In this document: piece after piece, positions 21,366 through 34,400 of the stretch
Layout: each line of letters opens with the position of its first letter
How positions within the stretch are numbered: the stretch's first letter is position 1
Assembly: GCA_013398275.1 (NCBI GenBank)
Contig: VZSE01005984.1
Coordinates: 7,269 to 71,268, forward strand
DNA: 64,000 nucleotides
Source of the DNA: Promerops cafer
Lineage: Eukaryota; Chordata; Aves; Passeriformes; Nectariniidae
Direction: 5' to 3'
The notes under the pieces: generated by a model
Told to the model about the DNA's origin: nothing
Database searches by the model: none
The model's input: the letters and a program-made list of their open reading frames with translations, nothing else
Program-made: the position numbers and the translations under genes

Positions 21366-24300
21366 CTGGGGAAGGGGACAGAATTACAGCACAATGAGAC
21401 AATCTGCCAGGTGGGGCAGGGGGAGGCTGCAGCACGGGCTGGGGGTGCTCATCCCAACTCCTGACGTGCCCCATCCTTCCTCTCCGGGTGAAGCTCTGCC
21501 CTGAGGGTGACGCCTTTCCCAAGTCACGCTCGCCTCAGGCTCCCTCCAGCTTTCTGTTCCCATTCCCACCCTCCCTGTGACCCTGTCACACCCTGTGCTG
21601 GCAGCTGCCCTCTGGACAGTCCCAACTTTGCTGCCACCAAGGCTGAAGGCAGCTCCTTGTGGCCTCTGCAGCAGCCCAGGCAGAGGCACATCCCAAACCC
21701 AGCCCAGGGCCCTTCCTGAGCGCTGAGGGCCACGAGGACACAGAAATGGCCTTTGGGGGATTGGCTGGCTCTGCCCGAGCAGCCAAACTGCACCAGGGAA
21801 AGGAAAATCAGCTGCCCGAGGTCCATTGAACAGAGCTCTCTGCCCTTCCCCTATTCTTCCACATCATCTTGTGTCAGCCAAGCAGATTTTGTTTGGCCTG
21901 AAGCCAAATATTCTGCTGTCTTTACGTATTTTGACCTTGCTCTTTTATCCTTTAACAGCCACTTCTGAGAAATTTATTGCCAAGTCATCCTTTCTGCCTC
22001 ACCTGATCAGTATGTTTACTGGAACCCCATTGCCTTTTTTTTTTTTTTTTTTTTTGTTTTAAACTTGGAAATAAAGAGTGAAAATCCCTGCTCAGTCTGG
22101 AAGAGCAAAGAGAGCTGGGGAAAAGGTTGTGAATTTTGCCTGATTCCACAACGTTTTGCCCTGCTCAAACCATATTACTGTCCAGCAAGCTACGTGGCAT
22201 GGATGCAAAGACACACGACATTACAGTAATTAAATAAATTTAACTAACTGCACCCCAGGGCTCTTGCTAGAAGGTGGGAATTAACGTCATTCCCAGCTGG
22301 GTGGTTTTGACTTACTGCAAAGTTGGTGATGAGAGGCTGGGAGGTGTAAGTGAGGACAGAGGAGGGTCCCACCAGGGTGTAGCTGGGACACATGGGCTGC
22401 ACGTACATATCTGCTGTGTAGGGACAGCCGCCAGCCTCGTGGGACACGTAGTCAGGGTAGGGGCTCCACTGAGCCAGGGGCTGCAGGGAGGTGGGAGAGG
22501 GCTGGGGCATCCACCCAGAGGCCAGAGCTCCTTCCTCTGGGCCAGGCAGAGCAGGGGCAGCAGCGTCCATGTCAACGCAAGGCTGGCCTGGAAAACAGGA
22601 CAGGATTAAAGCCCAGCTCAGCACAGTCTTCCCTGGAGAGCCACAGAGAGTCGGGGATACATTACCCACGGGGGAGTAGGGAGGGACTGGCTGATGGGGC
22701 AAAACGACCTGGAAGAGAGAAGAAAAAACAAAAATCAGAGGTGAAGCCCATCAGCATTAAATCCAATCACTTAGAGAAGCACAAAGCATACCAGGCATTA
22801 TCAGCTGATTATCAATGCCAGGGTCTGAATTCTCCCACCACACACAAGGGCCAGAAGAGCTGAAGCTGGCAGCCAGGACACACCAACCCAAACACCCACA
22901 ATGCCCCCTCAGCTCAAGGGGACCTTAAAGTGTGTTTAAATCTGGTGTAGCAGAGAGAATTCTCCTTCAGAGAAGAGCCAGCCAAGCTGCTGCCTGCTGG
23001 GAGGGCAAATGCAGGCTGGAAATGAGCAGCAAACAGCCAGGGAGGGCTCTGGATGGTTTCTTTGAGACTCCTGGACAAGCTGCCTCCCTTCCCAGCCACT
23101 TTCAGTCCCTAGGAGTCAGATCCTGCCGGGTGCAAAGCACTTTCCCTCCTAACGAGACATTAATGGCCCTGCCAGGTAACACCAGGCTACAGGGCCTTCC
23201 ACCTGCTTTAGAGATGCAAAGGTTTCTTTCACTGGCACAGCATTGCTGGGGCTGGGCAGTCACTGAGCTCCTGAGGGAGGATTTTCCTCCTGTTTGGTTT
23301 TTCCCTACCGTTGTAGCTGCAGTTGCACTGGAATTATGGACATTCCCCCTTTTCCTCTTCAGCAGCTCCTTCACTGGCTCCTTCACTCGGACACCTTGGT
23401 AGGGGCGAGGCTGGGGCTGCTGGTCCGGGGCAGAAGCTGAGAGGAAAAAAAAAAATTAAAAATTTTTGTAGCTTTTCTTTTCCTTCCAGGGACCCCAAAT
23501 CCCCACGGCAGCCTGGTGGCTGTACCAGCAACACATTTATTTTATTCTTCCTTTCCTTTGTGTCCCTCAGTGCCACTGACCTGCAGAGCAGCTTTACACA
23601 CTCCCAAAAGGAAATTCAGACCAAATACACCCAAAAGGTGACACACCAGAATTGCTGGCCAGGCAGGGACATAAAAAAGGTAGAGATTAGGTATTTAAAA
23701 GAAATATATTCACTGTTTAGGCAGAAGGTATAAAAGCAACCCAAATGAGGAAAACATCCTCACTTGGAAAACCATTTAAACATCATTAGCTGGGCTTAAA
23801 TGTCTCATTTTGAGATCAGGCAGGTGCTGAAGTCCCAGCCTAGACCAGAGCTGCATTTCAGCTCCGAATAAATTTTGCTCATAGCCTGGCCAGGAGGTTG
23901 ATAAACAGGTCACAGATCTTACACCCAAAAACCTCCCAGCTCTCACCCATAAATTCTGCTCCATTTTGAAGAATTAAGTTTACAGCCAGCTCCAAAAGCC
24001 TCTCCCAAAGCCATGCGAGCAGTGAGAGCAGAGGAAGCACATTTCTGCCAGAGCCAGAATTACCAACTCATATTTTACGTGGGGTGTTTGGAGGGAATTG
24101 ATAGCAGAAGGAAACCAGGGGATATCAAAGCCTGGTGTTTGTAAAGCCACGATAGCAGAGTGGCTGCCTGCCCCTTTTACTGCACTTTGATGTGCAAATA
24201 CAGAAATGGATAAGTTTTCCATTTTTAAAGATTGCAATTGGCCTTTGGTTTTGAGGTACAGGTGGGTATCCAGCTCCAATCGGAATTTTAAACCATTTTT

Positions 24301-26445
24301 CCACCCGGGGAGCATTTATTTAGATTCACGTCCTACAAGAATGAATCATTTCACCTCAGATATCTCTCCCAGCTACGTTTAATTCTGTGCACACTGAGAT
24401 GTTTCTGTTGCACCTTCCTGGGAGGAGAAAAACGGAATACAGAGGTCATAAATCCACCTCAAAAATTACTTAACAGAATACACGTTTCTGCTCTAATTTC
24501 TTTCAAAAAGTACTTTTCCCCCTTCAGCTTGGCTCTTTTATTAACTCATTATACATAATTTAATTATGAAATCTTGATTGGCCACTATAAATCCTTTTAG
24601 GACCAGACAGAACTCCATTTATGCACTGATCTGTTGCCTTTTTATGCACTGATCTGTTGCCTTTTTATGCACATTAAGGAAATACTTTACTTTTAAACAG
24701 TCGTTGAAGCAAAGATGATTTTCAAGCCTTTGCCTGATCTACCTTTGCTTTCTGTGGACATCCTTTGTGGCTCTTTAAATCAGATTTCTTACATTCCCGT
24801 GAATCCTGTGGCTTTCCAAATGAAATTTTAAAAGAGAATAAAAGTTCTTTAAGCCTCCATACAAGCATCCACAGGGCTTTTAATACAATTCACATTTTGC
24901 TTTTTAATTTTAATTGGTATTAATTTATTTGAGTGCAAATAATAAAGAGTTCTGGTGGTTTTGGTGCTGCATGAAAACATCAACTCCACAAATCTGAGCT
25001 TTGCCAGAGCTGTTTGAGTGGCAGAAATGAACATTTTGGGGAGTATCTCATCCCCAGTTCATCAAAGGGCCTCCCTGCAGAATTAGGGTGGGGAAGGATG
25101 GTGGTTTCTGGCTCCAGGTTTGGGGGATGGGAAAGAAGAAATTTACTGTAAAAGCTGACAAATATACCTATTCAGAGTTTCCGGTGTAAGCAGAGTAACA
25201 AAAAAAAAAAATAAAGAGAAAAAAAAATTTTAAAAACCAATGTCTGCAGATCATATTTCGGTTCCCCCAAGCTGACCTCCAGAAATAAAAATAATGTGAG
25301 CACAGCTGCTTTTCCACTGCTCAGGGACGTGTGGGGTCTGAGCATCACAGACAGACCACAGCAAAATGACTTTGGGGCTTCAGGGTGCAATTCCTCACCG
25401 AGCTAAAGGTACACGGTCATTTACAAATACCAGCATCTGGAGGGATAATGACAATTTAAATATCTTTGTAAAGGAAGAATCTGGATGTAGTCATCCTTTT
25501 AGAAGGATTTTTAACAAGCTATGAAGCTGTCTTGGACCAAGATTCCATTTTATTTTAATTTTAGTTGTGACAGCCCAAGATCCATTCAATACAATTCAAG
25601 GAGTAGCAGCAGTGTCCTGGCTTGTCCCCTGCAAATCCAGGACCACAGAACACCCACACGCTGCTCTCAGCAGGCACATTTTGATTTGCACCTGCCCTGT
25701 GAAGCTGGGCTAGTTTGAAACATCTCCAGTCAAGAAAGAGGAGAAGAATCCAAATCCAAGCACTGGGGAGCTTTGCAGTGGTTCCCTCATTTCATCTGGG
25801 CACGTTTCAGTGCCTCGGCCAGGCCGCCTGCCCAGCCCTCGCTGCGTGCTCAGCCCCAGGCTCCCTCCATCAATGTTATCACCCGGTGTATTTGCTAAAA
25901 GTCCACAAGAGCCTCCAAGAGCAACCTTTAAAAGAGGCTGCTGAACACCAGAACTGCTGGAAAGGCACCAAATGGCTCTAAAGGTCCAAGTGACAAGAGC
26001 AGAAGATGCTGGGTTCCAGACCACGCTGCAAGTCAGCCTGGAAGCACCAAACGGCACCAAAATCTTCCCTGGGATCTGTCACCCTCCCCTCACACAGATA
26101 CAGGGGCTATCTACACATACTGATCCGAGTGAAAGCCAGGCAGAGAAAGCATGCCAAGACACCGCCAAAAACTCAAACTCTACCCTGGCCTCCATTTTGG
26201 TTTAACCATTGCTGAAACGGGAGGGAAGAGAGTGGCAGAACAGCTGCTGGAAGGGCGCGGGCAGCGAAGCGGGGAGAGTTTCACATCACTAAACTTCACC
26301 CCGGCAGCGCTGGCCTTCACACACACACACAGACAGACAGACACACAGACACACACACAGACACACAGAGACACAGAGACACACACAGAGACACACACAC
26401 ACACACAGACACAGACAGACACACAGACACACACAGACACAGACA

Positions 26446-26504
<59 letters not shown>

Positions 26505-29500
26505 AGACACACACACAGACACACACACGAGCTGCAGCTCGGTTTCAGCCCTCAGCCTTCCAGCCAAGGCAGAGCAATTTCCCAGCAGGCAGATTTCAGT
26601 TTGAAATACCCCGCTGGCCCTGCCTGCAGCAGCCAGCAGCACACGGGTCCCTCTGGCAGATTTCTGTGCTCGCAAGGCTGACACGAGATAAGGTTATCAA
26701 TTGATTGGTGTTAGCACTGCAAATAGCTTTTCCTTTCTTTTTTTTCCTCCTGTCACCCTCCAGTGTAATAAATAATTGAAAAGAAACACAATAGTTTCTC
26801 TTGTTTGCAGTAACACCAAAAAGCAATCGCTGACTGCGGATCACAAGAAAAAATTTAGATTTCAATTAGCAAAGCCCTGAGTTAATGGCGTGGATACTGG
26901 AGACCAAATCACATTTTTATCAGACACGGTGAACTTTGGCTATTAACAAGAAGAAAGAGGCTTCGTTTCATAGGCTTGTATGCTTAGAGTCAAATCAAAA
27001 CCTTTTTACATCCATGCCCATTGCAAGGGACTCGGCATTGGTCATGATCCTGTCCTTATTTCCTGGCTAATTACAGAGTTTCCCTCAAAAAAACCAGGGT
27101 GATCTTTATCTCTGCTTTGTGGTCAGTGCAGGGCAGGGGAGCAAAGCACTGAAATGCATTGAATTGCCCCAAATCCCAGAGAGTGACATGACAGGGAGTC
27201 ACTCAGAAATCTTCATTTCAACTCCATCCCTATCCCTCAGCAGACTTCAGGGGATGTCCCACTTTTAATTAATATTTTAATTGATCCAACCAACAGTTAA
27301 AGGTGAAACACTGACACGACTCACCTGCAACTCCAGCCCCTGGAAACAAAAATCCAGTTATTTCTGCCAAGATCCATCTGAACCAGTTCTGTTGGTGGCC
27401 ACAGGCTGGGGTGGCTGGTGAGCACCAGGTCCCTGGTACCTGATCTAAATTAATTAATACACACCTGACCGATAATTCTCTGGCTGGTCCTGAGAGTGAA
27501 TAACCTCATCAGTGCCAAATAAATCATGAAACAACTCAGAAAATGTTTATCTGAATTCCATTTGACCATTTCTTGCTTCATCATCTTTCCAGTCCCAAAG
27601 GATACATCCCAAAGCCCCAGGTCTGCACACCCAGGCCCATTTGGAGGGCTGGACATGCAGCTTTTTTTTTGTGCATTTGACACAACCCAAATTTCCCTTG
27701 AAGTTATAGAGAACACAAGGAAAATTGGGCTGGAGAGGATTATCATTGATCCTGTTCAATGCACTGAGGGTGGGGAATTCATAAAGATTTTGCCAATGCA
27801 AAGCACCCCCCGAACATCTGGGCAGAGAATCTGCTTTCTAACAAACCCAGCTCGGAGCAGGGGCAAAAAGGGCTGAGTGGAAGTTGATTGTCAGCACAAG
27901 GAAAAAAATTCAGAAGGGTCCTGGGCATAACTCAACAGCCTCAATATTTCACCTGCTTACCCACACTTCAGAATCATGTGTGGCCAGGTCTCCTACACTG
28001 CATTATAACCACCAAAGTCAGAGAAATATTCATTTGACAGAAGAATATTTTAGATTTACGCCCAATATCTTCATTTTCAGGTGTTGGAAGATTTTCCAGG
28101 AATCAAACTTGCCTTGGATTCAGGCAAATCCATGTGCCCCGTGCTGTTCTTGAGGAATGCTTTTGATAACTGTCCTTTAAAAATATTTCCTTCACACCTA
28201 AAAGGATCTAAATGAGTGGAGAGCACTGTGCAGAGCCTGCATTTTGTTCCCACACAAGGCAGGTATTGCAGATGAGCAAACACAGAGTGGATTTTAGATT
28301 TTTCCACTTGGATAGAAACAAAAATCAAGGGGAGACACAAAATTCTGGCTAATCCCCGCTGCTCTGATTATTCTAATTTAAAAAATAAAAGCTTTCAAGT
28401 GCCACATGAGAGTTGGATGCCCTGGCCATGTAGTGGTGAGGGCCACCAAAAATTCTCTGTTTCAGAAGAAGAGAAGCCCTGGTGCAAAGGGGAAGCTGAG
28501 ATAGACAGAAAGTGTCTTTAACCATAAGTCTCACCCTCAGGTCCTAATTCCTCCCAGCCCATAATACTCTTTCCATTTTAGTAATGCAAGCTTTCCATTT
28601 AATTGCTGCTGTGGTCATTCGTAGAGTTTGACACCTGCTTTGCAAAGCATGGATGGGCTCAACTTTCGTGCTATCCCTCTTTCCTGGTGGGGTTTTACCA
28701 AAATTATCACTCACAAGGTGCAGAATGTTGCAGTTTCACCTCTCAGTCTCATTAGCTGATACTTTCAGGGTGGCTCTGGGCAACCCCACATCTGTTGTGG
28801 GCAGAAAAGCTTTTTTATCCACTTTAAAAGCATTCGGGAAGGGATCTGCAGAGGTGTGAATTCACATCTCTCTGTGGTAAAGGGAATCTGAGCAGCTGAA
28901 TCTCTGCCAGTGACTGCAGCAGGAGCTGAGCACCCAAAAAACTTGGACACGGGCAAAACCAGCACCTAAATAGGAGATTTCAGCAGAATTAGGATTAATT
29001 AGGCTTGAAAAGACCTTTGAGATCATCAATCCCAAGCTGCTTCCACGCTTTTCAGAATACAAACCATTTGTGTGGAAGGTAGGTTCGGGTTTTTTCAAAA
29101 AACTCACTGGGGAGGTAACAATAAAAACAAATTAGGAGGAAATAGCTGGTGCTGCCCATGAATTTCCCATCCCTGAGGGGCTGCTGGGGCTGCTCCCGTT
29201 CAGCAGAATCCTGGGGAGCCCCAGCCAGTCACTTCTCCTGGGCCGTGGGAGGGGAGGCTTTCGGGCTGAGCCACCCTTGGGGCTGTGAGCGGAAGCCCAG
29301 GGCCCCAGTCCCGCAGGGGAGCCACGGTGCCGTGACCTGGGGAACATTCCCAGCCTGCGGGGCCAGCCCGGCCAGCTCCCTGCTCAACACGAGCCTCTGG
29401 CCACGGCAGCACAGGGCAAGGTGGCCCAGCTTGCCGTGTGCTCCTGCAGAAATGTCCCCTGAAGGAGCAGGAAACCTTGAGAGGTGCCCTGAGAAATGCC

Positions 29501-31284
29501 CTCAGGTGAGGTCACGCCTGCTGCTTGAGGGAGTTCTTGTGTCACTTCTGGGTTTTCAGAGAATATTCTGAGCTGGGAAGGACCCACCAGCATCATCTGC
29601 TCTGAAGTGAATGGCCCAGACAGGGATTGAACCCCAAATCTTGGTGTTATCAGCACCAAATGAGTCAAATCTCAGGGTTTGGAAAGTTCCCAGGTCACCT
29701 GAGCTGCCTCGGCACCAATTTCTGTTCCAGGGCAAGGCCACGGGGCCTGTGTGGCCACAGGAACATCCGTGGGGCCACGGGTGGCCTGGAGCAGGTGGCA
29801 CAGGAAACGTGAGGTCCCAGCTGGTCACACTGACAGGAACCAGAGGTGACACCTAATGGGGACTCAGAGCTGCTGGGACCTCCAGCTTCCACTGAAACCT
29901 GCGGGATCTGGCACCTGGGGACCTGCCCTGACCTCGGGGATCACACAGGGCCCCCCAGGACCCCCTCCTGTCTGCCTTCAAAGCCAACACGCTGCAATGG
30001 CTTGGAAAAGAAGCAGCGTTAATCAGATTTCCAACAGCTCCGTGTTGGAAAAAGGAATTCTGACAAAACTACAAAAGGAGGGAGATTCAAGGATTGACAA
30101 GATGAAGGGACACTGGCCAGGAGTTGTCTGCAAATTATCATCAGGGAATGACTGACGTAATTTGACTTGTAATTCCTGCAAGTGTCAAAGGGAAAAAGCA
30201 AAATAAAAACACCAGTTCAGTTCCCAGTTTCCTCCTACCCAAAGCATTGTTGTTAGCATTGCTTTGTCACTGCAGGAATAAAAAAATAAAAGCCAAATAA
30301 ACCATTCAGGGACTTCTGAGATGGAAAATTAGAATCAGGGTTTGGATGTAATCATCTTGCAGTTTTTTCCACATCTTCTCCTGAAAACTGCTCAAGGTGA
30401 AGAGGGGAACACAAATAAAACTTCCCAAATACGCATTTGAGCTTCCAAAATGTTCAGCTGAAAAGAAAGAAAGCAGGAAAAAAACCAGAGGAAATGGATT
30501 TCAAAGCCCACAAAGGCACATGGTTGGTTTACTACAGGCAGTAAAACAACCTACAAGCTGTGATAAAAAGATGAGCAATGTCAGATAAGTCATTGGCAAG
30601 GGTTTAAGAAATTATTTTTTCCACTCAGGTGTGTTGTACCATTCTATGTTAGTGGAACAGCAGGGCGAGAGGCAAAGGGTGACAGCACAATTGCCAAAAT
30701 GAGCATCACCTACTGATGACAAATGAGATATGATGGTGATAAGAGTGAGAATGAAAACCTTGCAAAGAAGCAAACACCTACCTGGAGCAGGATCAGTAAA
30801 CTACTCCAGCAAAGGTGGGCCCAGAGGAGTGAAATTATCTTGAAAACAAGAAAACTGATTTCCTGTAAAGTCATAACTGTATTGCCCTCAACTGCTTTGT
30901 TCCTTATCTTTTTTAATTAGCTGAAAGAAGTACATATCAAAAAAAAAAAGGGCACAGAAATAAGATTTCTCACAGGTTTCACTTTTCAAAAGGAAAATTT
31001 TCTGCTACGTAACCACCGTAACCTTTGATATAATACCTGCATCCTGTTATTGTTTTTATGAATCATAGTCTTCCACTTGATTCATAGTGATGAAAGCCAA
31101 CAAAGCAGCCCCGAGCTCATATCCCTGCTGGAAAATGAGCATCACACCTCAGCATTGCCTCTCCTGGGCCATTCCTGAGCATCCCTGCCCTGCCACTCTC
31201 TGCTGGCTTATCCCCCACAACCCTCAGCAGTCACCAGAGGTAGGAAAAGCAAACCAGAGCTCACTTACATTTTTGCCAGTGCAT
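21054..31284 (-). CDS. POU2AF1: POU2AF1 (OCA-B/Bob1), POU class 2 homeobox-associating factor 1; complete
   Basis: This is the B-cell coactivator that clamps OCT1/OCT2 onto octamer sites and supports immunoglobulin transcription and germinal-centre formation. Five coding exons (31284-31269, 23436-23309, 22708-22666, 22587-22316, 21365-21054) total 771 nt, giving 256 aa, the length I recall for human POU2AF1. The protein starts MHWQKSSAPD, and the OCA motif [20 protein letters not shown] is at about residues 17-36. The activation region contains [20 protein letters not shown] and [16 protein letters not shown], then [10 protein letters not shown] and ISIPEP. It ends [20 protein letters not shown], then SVEGL. 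Phases are 1, 0, 1, 0. The first intron is 7.8 kb. The last exon carries an internal GT donor leading in phase to the ankyrin exons downstream (see findings). Confidence 0.97.
22316..22587 (-). CDS. POU2AF1: POU2AF1 exon 4
   Basis: The acceptor is TGTTTTCCAG and the donor TTTGCA/GTAAGTC. The exon is 272 nt, phase 1 to 0. It encodes most of the transactivation region, including [40 protein letters not shown] and GPSSVLTY. The match to human POU2AF1 is strong. Confidence 0.96.
22666..22708 (-). CDS. POU2AF1: POU2AF1 exon 3
   Basis: The acceptor is CTCTTCCAG and the donor CCGTGG/GTAATG. It is 43 nt, phase 0 to 1, encoding [14 protein letters not shown], equal in position to human VVLPHQPLATYTTV. 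Confidence 0.95.
23309..23436 (-). CDS. POU2AF1: POU2AF1 exon 2, OCA domain
   Basis: The acceptor is CCTCTCAG and the donor ACAACG/GTAGGG. It is 128 nt, phase 1 to 0, encoding [20 protein letters not shown] and then [16 protein letters not shown]. The OCA core is essentially identical to mammals. Confidence 0.97.
26318..26528. repeat. (CA)n microsatellite with GACA interruptions
   Basis: About 211 bases of alternating CA with interspersed AGACAGAC blocks, including a pure stretch at about 26447-26499. It creates long repetitive pseudo-frames on both strands. Long alternating purine-pyrimidine DNA can adopt Z-form. Confidence 0.97.
29007..29040 (-). mobile_element. Short CR1-like 3' end fragment
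   Basis: GAAAAGACCTTTGAGATCAT resembles the reverse complement of the common avian CR1 3' end. It is too short to classify further. Confidence 0.45.
29553..29670 (-). mobile_element. CR1-like fragment
   Basis: The stretch GCTGGGAAGGACCCACCAGC and the later CAGGGATTGAACCCCAAATC, ending in TTATCAGCACCAAATGAG, match the general layout of a diverged avian CR1 3' region in reverse orientation, as I know it. No subfamily is assigned. Confidence 0.55.
31269..31284 (-). CDS. POU2AF1: POU2AF1 exon 1 coding part
   Basis: ATG CAC TGG CAA AAA T precedes the donor GTAAGTGA. It encodes MHWQK plus the first base of Ser6, matching human MLWQK and its phase-1 junction. The start is fixed by this match and by the exact total length of 256 codons. 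Confidence 0.95.
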
Positions 31285-31402
31285 TCTGTGGTGGGACGGA
31301 GCTTTTTTCCCCCCTTCTTGCTGAGGATTGCTCAGCTCTGTGAGTGTGTGTGTGGCTCCTGGGTGGGGATGTGACAAGTGAGGGTCAGGATGTTTCTTTC
31401 GG

Positions 31403-31444
31403 CTTTTTAAAAGCGCCGTGTTCCCGCGGAGCCCGGTGACATCA
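31403..31444 (-). promoter_or_regulatory. POU2AF1: POU2AF1 core promoter: CRE and TATA-like box
   Basis: A CRE-like palindrome variant, TGACATCA (+ strand 31437-31444), lies about 25-30 bases upstream of a TATA-like CTTTTAAAAAG (31413-31403 on the - strand), itself about 120 bases upstream of the ATG. Mammalian POU2AF1 is known to be controlled through a CRE by CREB/ATF factors, so the arrangement is plausible. The start site is inferred near 31375. Confidence 0.6.
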
Positions 31445-34400
31445 TCACCCCCCCCACCACAGCCACTTCTACATTTTCCCTTTGCTCTCTGCTGCTGCTT
31501 CTTCTTCTTCCCCACGCTCAGCAGCTCCTCCGAGGGCAGCGAGCCCTGGGAGATGTTCTGCATGAGAAAGGTGTCACCGAGATGGGTCTGAGCACTCAGA
31601 GGTGGAACCTGCCTCTCCTGGGATTTTAACCGCAGATTTGCAAAATCGGGGCCAAAAGGTTGGACAGCAGCAAAGGGTCTTTTAGGAAGGTTTTGACCTC
31701 TTGTGGCACTAAGGATGGTTTTTTTCTCACATTCTGCTGCTCTGGATGGCACAACTCTTTGTCTTCACACAGCCAAACCAGCCCCCAAGCCGTGCCTGCC
31801 TGGCCCTTTAAATGCACAACCCTTCTAAAACCCAAAATTTGAGTGTTTGCTCCTGCCTTATGAGAATCTCAACTCCCCGGGGCCACTAAATTTGAACTTG
31901 TGAGGAAACACCTGTAAACACTTCAAGCCCCATTAAGCCAGGACGTCCTTCATTTAAAAAAGAAACCCCTTCTTTTTCTGTTTTGTTTTTATCAAAATAC
32001 AACACTTCCTACCCAGGGAGAAGCAGCCTTTCCCAAAGAGCCTGCAAAGCTGAAGGAAGGCCATGGGAGCCTGGAGAAGTTCTTGGCATTAATGCCAGCA
32101 CCATGACCATCCACACCATGGACACAACCCTCTTCCCTCTAAAAATCAGACCCCTGGGATCAATTTTCACAATTAACACTGAGTTAGGACCTTCATTCCC
32201 AGAGAAATATCTGTTGGAGTTGCACAGTGAGGTCAGGATCTTGTCATCCCCGAGTTGCTGTTCAGTTTTTAATCATTGAATTGCCCCAAAAATTTGCTGT
32301 CCCAAATTTCTCTTCCCATAAAAAGAGCAAGGCAGGATCTGGTGGGGGTTTTGGCCAGAATTCTAGTAAAGGAATTTTATGCTTTCAGATGTTTCAGGCA
32401 CCTCTTGGGAACAGATCCATTCTGTGAACCATTCCACGACACACCAAACTGCATTTAGTGGGAAAACACAGATTAATCAGATGAATACTTAATTGTACTC
32501 ACTCTCCTTCAAAGCCTTGTCCAAAAACCAAAAAAGAAGCAAACCCCAGAGCAAGTAGAGTGGAAAGAATTAAGGGATGTGCACATCTGCCCTCCAAAAC
32601 AGCCCTGACCTCCTCTGTTCTCAGGCACGAGGGCATTGTTCAGCCACATTTTGCATATCTGAATTATTGCTGAGTACCAGCCCCACGCTGGGACATCCTC
32701 CCTGCTGCTGAAGTGCTTAGTAACAGCTGATACTGCAAAACCAGACAGGTAGGCTGGGGTTTAACTCCTGGTGAAGCTGGGAAAAGCACTGAGACTGGTT
32801 TCACTGGGATTTCAGTGGAATTTCAGCCACTCCAGAGCACAAAGGACCCGTGGACTCTCCTATCTGTGGGATATCCATGTTGGATTTCTCCCTAACCCAA
32901 TGAAATCTGTTTCAGAAACCTCCTACATCATAGAATTAAGATAATGCAGCAGCATCATCTCTCCCTGACAGATCCAGCCTGAAAGCCAGGACCCTGGATT
33001 TGCTGAGAGCCAGGACAGGGCAGTGCCAGGGAACAGAGAGGAGTTCTGGAGTTTGGCTGGAGCAAAAGCAGTGCCAGAAGGGGGGTTTGAAGTGTTTTCT
33101 GCTGAATTTTTCTATTGGAAACCCCTGGATTCTGACAGCACAGAGCTACTGGGACAGAGCAAAGCCCAGGATGGAAAGCTGACCAGAGATGCAAGAATAT
33201 CTTTGTCCCTGTTTCATTTTGCTTTCTTGTTTCCTAGCAGTAGTGCTGCACTACAAGCTGTCAGTGAAATCCTGTGTGCTGCACTGTGCTCGTTGGGGAG
33301 GTTGTGTGGGGAGAAGAATCTCACTGACAATGTTTGTCAGTCTCCAGCTTTCTGTTCCTGGAATATTCACTGCTAGGCAGCACAATGAAATCATCATTCA
33401 GTGGGATCTGACCAAGTCTGCCAAAACAGAGTTGCTCATTCTCAGATACATTTATTGCTTTTGCTGTTTACCAGAGCACTTTATTTCCTCCTAGCTGGCC
33501 AGAGCCTGAAATGGAGGGTTCAGGCAGGACTCTGGGCTGGTTTTTCACCCTGAGAACACCCTCTGTGTACATTTGGGCTCTGCAGAGCAGCAGCAGCACA
33601 GGCTGAGATTTGTACACAGCGGCTCTGGAGTGCAGCTGAAGGCAGATTGCTTCATAGCCCAAAGTAAATATACAGACTCATATTCAAAGAATCTATATGT
33701 GCTTATCACCCTGCCCTTAACTGGGCTTTAATTGAGCTCAGAAAAGCTGTGGGTAACATTAAATAACTCAGGATTAAACCGGTTTTGAGGTCTTTACATC
33801 GATACTTGAAAAATACAAAGGCAGGCAGATAAAGTCTTATTGTAATAAACATCTAAAATGAGGAAGTTGCAGAAAAGGGGCATGTTTTCCTCAGATAAAA
33901 CTGTTTTGGTGGCTGATAATCATCCATTTCCATATTTTACACATGGTTTCTAGGTTAACTTTTGATGTGCTTAACAAAGAATCACTCTCCAAGAAGAAAC
34001 TTCAGTTGTACATTTAAGGTAGAAAGGGCCACATCGCCCCACACCAAGCAAAATAAAAATACAAATTTTTCCTCATTTAATGCATTTTATAAATGCAATT
34101 TAGTTAAGGACCTTTTATTTATGAGGTGCAAAGGAAGAGACAAAAGAAGAGAGAAAGAGCCAAAACATCATGCTTGCCTCTTCCTCTGAAAACCCTGTAA
34201 TTCATGATTCAGGTTTATAAATGTGAACATGAATGATTATAAACTATAAACTTTAGGTCTATAAATAAGTCTGGAGCCTCAAAATTCTTGCAGATCATCC
34301 ACCCTTCCCTTTTTTTCATGGCAAACCCTTTCTCCATCCCCCATCCCTCCTGCCACTGCTTCTTCTCAGCACAGCAGTGCAGATGAGTGGGGTGAAGTGA

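Larger units (their letters stand above)
23437..31268 (-). other. POU2AF1: POU2AF1 intron 1
   Basis: This is a 7.8-kb intron without a recognised exon. It contains a 23-bp duplication around TATGCACTGATCTGTTGCC (24631-24668), a 211-bp CA/GACA repeat (26318-26528), and two CR1-like fragments near 29.0 and 29.6 kb. Confidence 0.8.

Noticed and set aside
26151..26684. Long frames of His/Thr or Cys/Val repeats
   Set aside because: They are translations of the CA microsatellite.
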